64,000 nucleotides of DNA, taken from CAYYFV01 sp965660075. Its GTDB lineage: Bacteria > Patescibacteriota > Gracilibacteria > UBA1369 > GCA-2718715. Under the pieces are notes generated by a model, which saw nothing but the letters and a program-made list of their open reading frames with translations, searched no databases and was not told where the DNA came from. Numbering within the stretch: the stretch's first letter is position 1; every line of letters begins with the position of its first letter. The stretch is from NCBI GenBank assembly GCA_965660075.1, contig CBFHYO010000006.1, forward strand, positions 4,609 to 68,608, in the 5' to 3' direction. Positions 58,554-64,000 of this stretch are shown here, piece after piece. Made by a program: the position numbers and the translations under genes.

Positions 58554-60833
58554 TTATTTTACAAAAAATCCCTTAGTCTTTTTGTAGTCTATTTGAATTT
58601 CAGTAGCAATTTCACCTTGTAAAATAAGATCAGCAATAATCGATTCAATTTCTCTTTTAACAACTCGTTTCAAGGGTCTCGCCCCAAATTCTGGAGAATA
58701 GCCCCTCTCAACCAGTTCGTTTTTCGCATTTTTAGTCAATGCAAGCACAGTGTTATGAGAGCTAAGTTTTTGATTTAGATTATCTATTTCTACAAGCACC
58801 AGTTTTTCAATCAAATTCTTATCAAGACTGTTAAATTGAATAATTTCATCAAACCGATTTAAAAACTCCGGACGGAAATGTTTTTTAAGAGCTCTATTTA
58901 CAGCAAATTCAGATTCTTCATTGTTATCAAGCATAAACTCTGCCCCAACATTACTAGTCGCAATAATAATAGTATTGCTAAAATCAATAACCTTTCCTTG
59001 GTTGTCAGTCAGTCTACCATCATCAAGTAGTTGCAAAAATAGGTTTAAGATACTCGGATGCGCTTTTTCAATCTCATCTAATAAAACTATACTAAATGGT
59101 TGCAAAGAAACTTTTTCAGTCAAATACCCGCCCTCTTCATAACCAACAAAACCCGGAGGCGAGCCAATTATTTTCGAGCTAGAATGTGAGTCCATAAATT
59201 CACTCATATCCAATCTAATAATTTTATCACTCGACCCAAATAGATTCAAAGCCAATGATTTAGCCAGCTCGGTTTTACCCACACCAGTTGGCCCTAAGAA
59301 TAAAAATGCTCCAAGCGGACTTTCTTTATCATTCAATCCAGCCTTCGCACGCTTAATACAGTTGGCAACTAAATTACAAGCGTCATTTTGTCCAATCACT
59401 TGTTTTTGTAAATTGTCACCAAGTTCAAGAATACTTACCTTGTCATCATTTGAAAGTTTTCCAACTGGAATTTTAGCAATTTTCGAAACAATTTCAGTTA
59501 TCAATTCATGATCAACTTTAGATTTTCCAATGTTGTTGTTTTTCTTGAGTTTAGCTGCTAGTTCAAAATTTTCTTTAGCCACAGCTTCCTCTATCTGTGT
59601 TGCTACATCGTGATTACTAGGTAATATGGAGAGTTTAGCACATGCCTCATCCAAAATATCGATAGCTTTATCAGGCAAAAACCGATTCTTTATGTATCTG
59701 TCAGATAAAACCACTGCAGAAATCAATGCATCATCCTCAATTGTAATGCCATGGTGTTTTTCGTAGTCATCTTTAAGTCCACGTAAAATCAATATTGCAT
59801 CATTCACATTTGGTTCATTCACAAACACAGGTTGAAACCTACGTTCAAGTGCCGCATCCTTTGCAAAGTATTTCTTATACTCATTATTAGTAGTAGCACC
59901 AATACAAGATAGTTCACCTCGTGCCAAAGCAGGTTTTAACATGTTTGCCAAATCGAGTTTAGAATCTGTAGATCCAGCCCCTACTATAGTATGAATCTCA
60001 TCTATAAATAATATAGTATTTTCATCTTTAGAAAGTTCCTCAATTAACTTTTTAGCTTTTTGCTCAAAACTGCCTCTATATTGTGTGCCAGATAGCATTC
60101 CAGTTAGATCCAAGGCAAAAACTCTTTTAGATTGCAATGATTCAGGAACATCTCCATTTACAATTCTCAAAGCAAGCCCTTCAGCAATTGCGGTTTTACC
60201 AACTCCAGGTTCACCAAGTAGGATTGGATTATTTTTTTGTTTTCTACTTAATATATGTATAGTTCTTTCTATTTCTTCCATTCGACCAATAACAGGGGAT
60301 AACTTACCTTGTTTCGCAAGATTGGTTAAATCTACTCCAAACTCACTAAGTACATCTTCTTTGTTTTTACTGTCATTTTTAATGTGGGAGAACTTATTCA
60401 TTACATCCAAAACAAATTCATTACGGCTTTCGATTATTGTTTGCAAAAGAAAGTCTAAACTAATCAGTCTCATATTAATCTGTAGCGCTCTGTTTAATAT
60501 AGTCACAACATCATTGCCAAGAACAATATTATTAGATGAGTATTTTTGCCCAAGTTTCGGCAAGTTGCTTTTCGCATATTCAAGCATCTCAGAAGGTTTC
60601 TCCGAAATAACTGTAATATTATTGTTGGCAAGTATCTCAAGTATAGATGTAAATAAGTGTTCAATATTTGTCTGATTGCTTTCAGCCAAGTTTGAATACT
60701 TATTAGCATTCATTAAAGCACTCCGAGCATTTCTATCTAGTCTAGCTAAAAGTCTGGTTGTCATATTGTTGTTTGAATGACTGTTTGTACCAAGCATGTC
60801 ATCAAACATTGAAAATAAATCGTTTGGAAACAT
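58554..60833 (-). CDS. clpC: ClpC-type AAA+ unfoldase lacking the ClpP-docking tripeptide
   Basis: Hsp100 unfoldase with two AAA+ modules. Residues 24-150 form a Clp N-domain. D1 has Walker A GEPGVGKT (207-214) and Walker B ILFIDEIH; D2 has GPTGVGKT (near 513-520) and VLLDEIEKAH, then GFVGYEEGGYLTEKV. The linker between modules is short (IEEAVAKENFELAAKLKK), a ClpC/UVR-like helix pair and not the long ClpB M-domain. After TSNVGAEF, where ClpA and ClpC carry the (I/L/V)G(F/L) loop, there is only a shortened acidic stretch. It is 75 bases downstream of clpP with its own CIRCE-controlled promoter. Confidence 0.92.
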   Translation of the reverse strand: MFPNDLFSMFDDMLGTNSHSNNNMTTRLLARLDRNARSALMNANKYSNLAESNQTNIEHLFTSILEILANNNITVISEKPSEMLEYAKSNLPKLGQKYSSNNIVLGNDVVTILNRALQINMRLISLDFLLQTIIESRNEFVLDVMNKFSHIKNDSKNKEDVLSEFGVDLTNLAKQGKLSPVIGRMEEIERTIHILSRKQKNNPILLGEPGVGKTAIAEGLALRIVNGDVPESLQSKRVFALDLTGMLSGTQYRGSFEQKAKKLIEELSKDENTILFIDEIHTIVGAGSTDSKLDLANMLKPALARGELSCIGATTNNEYKKYFAKDAALERRFQPVFVNEPNVNDAILILRGLKDDYEKHHGITIEDDALISAVVLSDRYIKNRFLPDKAIDILDEACAKLSILPSNHDVATQIEEAVAKENFELAAKLKKNNNIGKSKVDHELITEIVSKIAKIPVGKLSNDDKVSILELGDNLQKQVIGQNDACNLVANCIKRAKAGLNDKESPLGAFLFLGPTGVGKTELAKSLALNLFGSSDKIIRLDMSEFMDSHSSSKIIGSPPGFVGYEEGGYLTEKVSLQPFSIVLLDEIEKAHPSILNLFLQLLDDGRLTDNQGKVIDFSNTIIIATSNVGAEFMLDNNEESEFAVNRALKKHFRPEFLNRFDEIIQFNSLDKNLIEKLVLVEIDNLNQKLSSHNTVLALTKNAKNELVERGYSPEFGARPLKRVVKREIESIIADLILQGEIATEIQIDYKKTKGFFVK

Positions 60834-60847
60834 AATAGTATATTAAA

Positions 60848-60874
60848 TTAGCACTCTGTATTATAGAGTGCTAA
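60848..60874 (-). promoter_or_regulatory. CIRCE element (HrcA operator) upstream of clpC
   Basis: A perfect inverted repeat TTAGCACTC-N9-GAGTGCTAA, identical to the CIRCE consensus bound by the heat-shock repressor HrcA. It lies 15 bases upstream of the clpC ATG and overlaps the -10 and start site of the clpC promoter, so repression by steric block is expected, with release on heat shock. Confidence 0.96.
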
Positions 60875-60888
60875 ATATAAAAAGTCAA
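60860..60888 (-). promoter_or_regulatory. clpC promoter
   Basis: On the minus strand TTGACT (60888-60883), 17-base spacer, perfect TATAAT (60865-60860). The -10 lies in the nine-base spacer of the CIRCE element and the start site in its distal arm. Confidence 0.88.
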
Positions 60889-60908
60889 GATTTAAAGCTT
60901 TTGTCTAG

Positions 60909-61541
60909 TTACCGTTGGCTTATTACAGCATCAACCAATCCATATTCTAAAGCTGCTTCTGCAGAGAAGAAGTTATCTCGATCAGTATCTTTTTCAACAG
61001 TCGACATTTTTTGCCCAGTATGTTTGGCAATAATTCCATTTAATACTTTTTTTGTATTTATAATGTGTTTAGCATGGATTTCAATATCAGATGCTTGTCC
61101 CTCAGTTCCACCTAATGGTTGGTGAATCATTACTTCTGCATGTGGTAAGCAGAATCTTTTACCTTTGGCACCACCACATAATAAGACAGCACCCATACTA
61201 GCAGCTAGCCCCATGCAAACAGTTGCTACATCTGGTTTTATTAGTTGCATTGTATCATATATAGCCAAGCCCGCAGTTACATGCCCACCAGGTGATTGTA
61301 TATATAAAGTAATATCTTTTTTAGGGTCTTGTTTTTCTAAGAATAATAACTGGGCACATATAGAGTTGGCCACTTGTGGATTAACTTGAGACCCAAGAAT
61401 AACAATCCGGTCACTTAATAGTCTCGAATATATGTCATAGGCCCGTTCGCCGTCGTGACTTTTTTCTATAACTGTTGGAGTTAGGATTGTTGATTGGATG
61501 TCATTGTTGGATTTTCCAACTAATTCTTGCCAAGGAAGCAT
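60909..61541 (-). CDS. clpP: ATP-dependent Clp protease proteolytic subunit
   Basis: Serine peptidase that forms the tetradecameric Clp chamber. The triad is Ser115 in GLAASMGA, His140 in MIHQPLGG and Asp189 in KDTDRDNFFSA, with spacing identical to E. coli ClpP. YIQSPGGHVTAG is the substrate-binding strand. The length of 210 is slightly long at the N-terminus. It is followed by clpC, whose separate heat-shock promoter lies in the 75-base gap. Confidence 0.96.
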   Translation of the reverse strand: MLPWQELVGKSNNDIQSTILTPTVIEKSHDGERAYDIYSRLLSDRIVILGSQVNPQVANSICAQLLFLEKQDPKKDITLYIQSPGGHVTAGLAIYDTMQLIKPDVATVCMGLAASMGAVLLCGGAKGKRFCLPHAEVMIHQPLGGTEGQASDIEIHAKHIINTKKVLNGIIAKHTGQKMSTVEKDTDRDNFFSAEAALEYGLVDAVISQR

Positions 61542-61727
61542 ATTTAAAAATTAAATTCGTAATCAATTATATCAAATCAAGTTTAAAAGTATCTAAGAAA
61601 TACCTCCAAATTCTTTACAAACACACAACATATTGCATAAAACAATGCTCATAAACCAGGTGTGATATTTTTTTTCTAGATAAATAAGCCAAAAACAAAG
61701 AAAAATGAAAAAAAGTCGAAAAAAGTG

Positions 61728-61755
61728 TTGACTTTAAAATTTTCTAAGGTATCTT
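61728..61755 (+). promoter_or_regulatory. rRNA operon promoter
   Basis: TTGACT (61728-61733) and TATCTT (61750-61755) with a 16-base spacer. It lies about 100 bases upstream of the 16S 5' end and is preceded by A-rich tracts resembling an UP element. Confidence 0.7.
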
Positions 61756-61782
61756 GAATACACATTCAGCAACGAACAGTTT

Positions 61783-61793
61783 GACCTTTAACA
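61783..61793 (+). promoter_or_regulatory. boxA-like antitermination site
   Basis: GACCTTTAACA resembles the rRNA boxA consensus TGCTCTTTAACA bound by NusB/NusE (S10). Its place in the 16S leader is where boxA is expected. Confidence 0.55.
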
Positions 61794-61856
61794 GTTTGGA
61801 TTCAGCAGAGAAATCTTGCCAGGTTGTACAAACCAAAAATTTTCAAAATTTTCATT

Positions 61857-63320
<1,464 letters not shown>

Positions 63321-63439
63321 TAAAATTCTTTTAGTGAAATTGTTGAGTTTTTTTCTAATATTTTGTTTATTTTGTTCGTTAAAATAATCTGAATAGTTAA
63401 TGTTAGTTAATATGAATAAATGAGAGATTGTTTAGGTTG
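63321..63439 (+). other. 16S-23S internal transcribed spacer without tRNA genes
   Basis: About 120 AT-rich bases between the rRNAs. There is no tRNA-Ile or tRNA-Ala. TGTTCGTTAAAA at 63373-63384 resembles a second boxA for the 23S part. Confidence 0.7.
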
Positions 63440-64000
63440 TATTAAGATTTAATTATAGCATATAGTGGATGCCTTGACTCGAATGTCCGAAGAAAGACGT
63501 GTTAATCTGCGATAAGCTTGGAGGAGTTGATAAAAAGCGTTATTACTCCAGAATTTCCGAATGGGGGAACCTAATACGAGTAATTCGTATTTTCTGTAAA
63601 ACAGAAGGACACATTGTGAACTGAAATATCTAAGTAGCAACGGAAGAGAAATCAATTGAGAGTCCCTGAGTAGTGACGAGCGAAACGGGAATAGCCCAAA
63701 CTGTGGATACTGTAATAGGTAGCTTTTGGTACCACAGGGTTGTAGGATATACATAAGGTGAGGCTAATAAACCTGGTATATGTTAAGATTATAAAGAGAA
63801 TAAGTTGGGAAGCTTGACCGGAGAGGGTTAAAGTCCTGTATCATAAAATAATTTTATCAAATACTTGTATATTCCTGAGTAGGTTCGGACACGAGAAATC
63901 CGGATTGAATCTGGGAGGACCACCTTCCAAGGCTAAAGAGCATTCAAGATCGATAGCGAACGAGTACCATGAGGGAAAGGTGAAAAGAACCCCGGGAGGG
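63440..64000 (+). rRNA. rrl: 23S ribosomal RNA, 5' part (cut by window edge)
   Basis: TTAAG, then GTGGATGCCTTGAC, AATCTGCGATAAGC, GTGACGAGCGAAACGGGAATAG and GAGGGAAAGGTGAAAAGAACC match the first ~490 positions of domain I. Length between landmarks is as in E. coli apart from small differences, so no intron is visible in this part. The 5' end is placed by alignment with E. coli. Confidence 0.93.

Larger units (their letters stand above)
61542..61856 (+). other. Spacer between clpP and 16S rRNA (rRNA leader)
   Basis: The 315-base AT-rich spacer holds the clpP upstream region on the left and the rRNA promoter and leader on the right. I see no coding sequence in it. AACAGTTTG occurs twice at 61775 and 61790 around the boxA-like site. 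Confidence 0.7.

Overview
The window reads as chromosomal DNA of a small-genome, AT-rich bacterium of the Candidate Phyla Radiation (Patescibacteria). This rests on lineage habits rather than a database match: a sigma-region-4/HARE-HTH protein, a lone VirB4 ATPase with a low-complexity N-terminus, a class I lysyl-tRNA synthetase, a membrane protein with an N-terminal helix-turn motif common in CPR proteins, many small unrecognised proteins, and a near absence of Shine-Dalgarno sequences. Dojkabacteria-like affiliation is only a guess. The code is standard: genes end in TAA, TAG and occasionally TGA (10768 and 55823, minus strand), the only Trp tRNA has anticodon CCA, and no gene needs UGA read as sense.

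Layout. 1-5.2 kb: the end of glyA, two tandem paralogous unknowns, an HtrA protease, a DnaQ-type exonuclease, an unknown and a DUF218 membrane protein. 5.2-9.6 kb: a candidate PD-(D/E)XK nuclease behind a promoter and leader hairpin, tRNA-Leu, a nucleotidyltransferase-fold protein, a GTP cyclohydrolase II homologue and an RNA m5C methyltransferase. 9.6-18 kb (minus): a transglutaminase-like/TPR protein overlapping a truncated glycosyltransferase-NUDIX fusion, tRNA-Val, the sigma4-like regulator, ruvA, tgt, rpmE and gyrA. 18-27 kb: VirB4, S41 protease, gyrB, rpsU-prmC-prfA, an orphan response regulator and TatD. 27-33.8 kb: a 777-residue unknown, an HPPD-like dioxygenase, radA, tRNA-Lys, small proteins, a NUDIX, a GNAT and a GNAT relic. 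33.8-48.2 kb: class I LysRS, HD, HAD, CsaA, two unknowns (one with a G8 tract), rsmG, a second HAD, a Cys/Met PLP enzyme, a Ham1-like pyrophosphatase, PHP, CDP-alcohol phosphotransferase, UppS, HIT, MFS and a single-span low-complexity protein. 48.2-57 kb (minus): a complete F-type ATP synthase operon, lgt and a membrane acyltransferase. 57-64 kb: a small coiled-coil protein, three tRNAs, a lipoprotein, clpC, clpP, then 16S rRNA and the start of 23S rRNA.

How it works together. The ATP synthase c subunit carries a two-carboxylate Na+-type site, so the cell may couple ATP synthesis or hydrolysis to sodium. UppS, Lgt with a lipoprotein, a CDP-alcohol phosphotransferase, an acyltransferase and a glycosyltransferase remnant indicate a maintained envelope. 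HtrA, an S41 protease and ClpP/ClpC provide protein quality control; clpC has its own promoter overlapped by a perfect CIRCE element, predicting HrcA heat-shock control. Translation appears largely independent of Shine-Dalgarno pairing, and the 16S 3' end is altered in the anti-SD region. Several enzymes have changed key residues (Tgt zinc site, UppS, one HAD, ClpC lacking the ClpP-docking tripeptide). I see no CRISPR array, transposon, prophage or classical restriction system.
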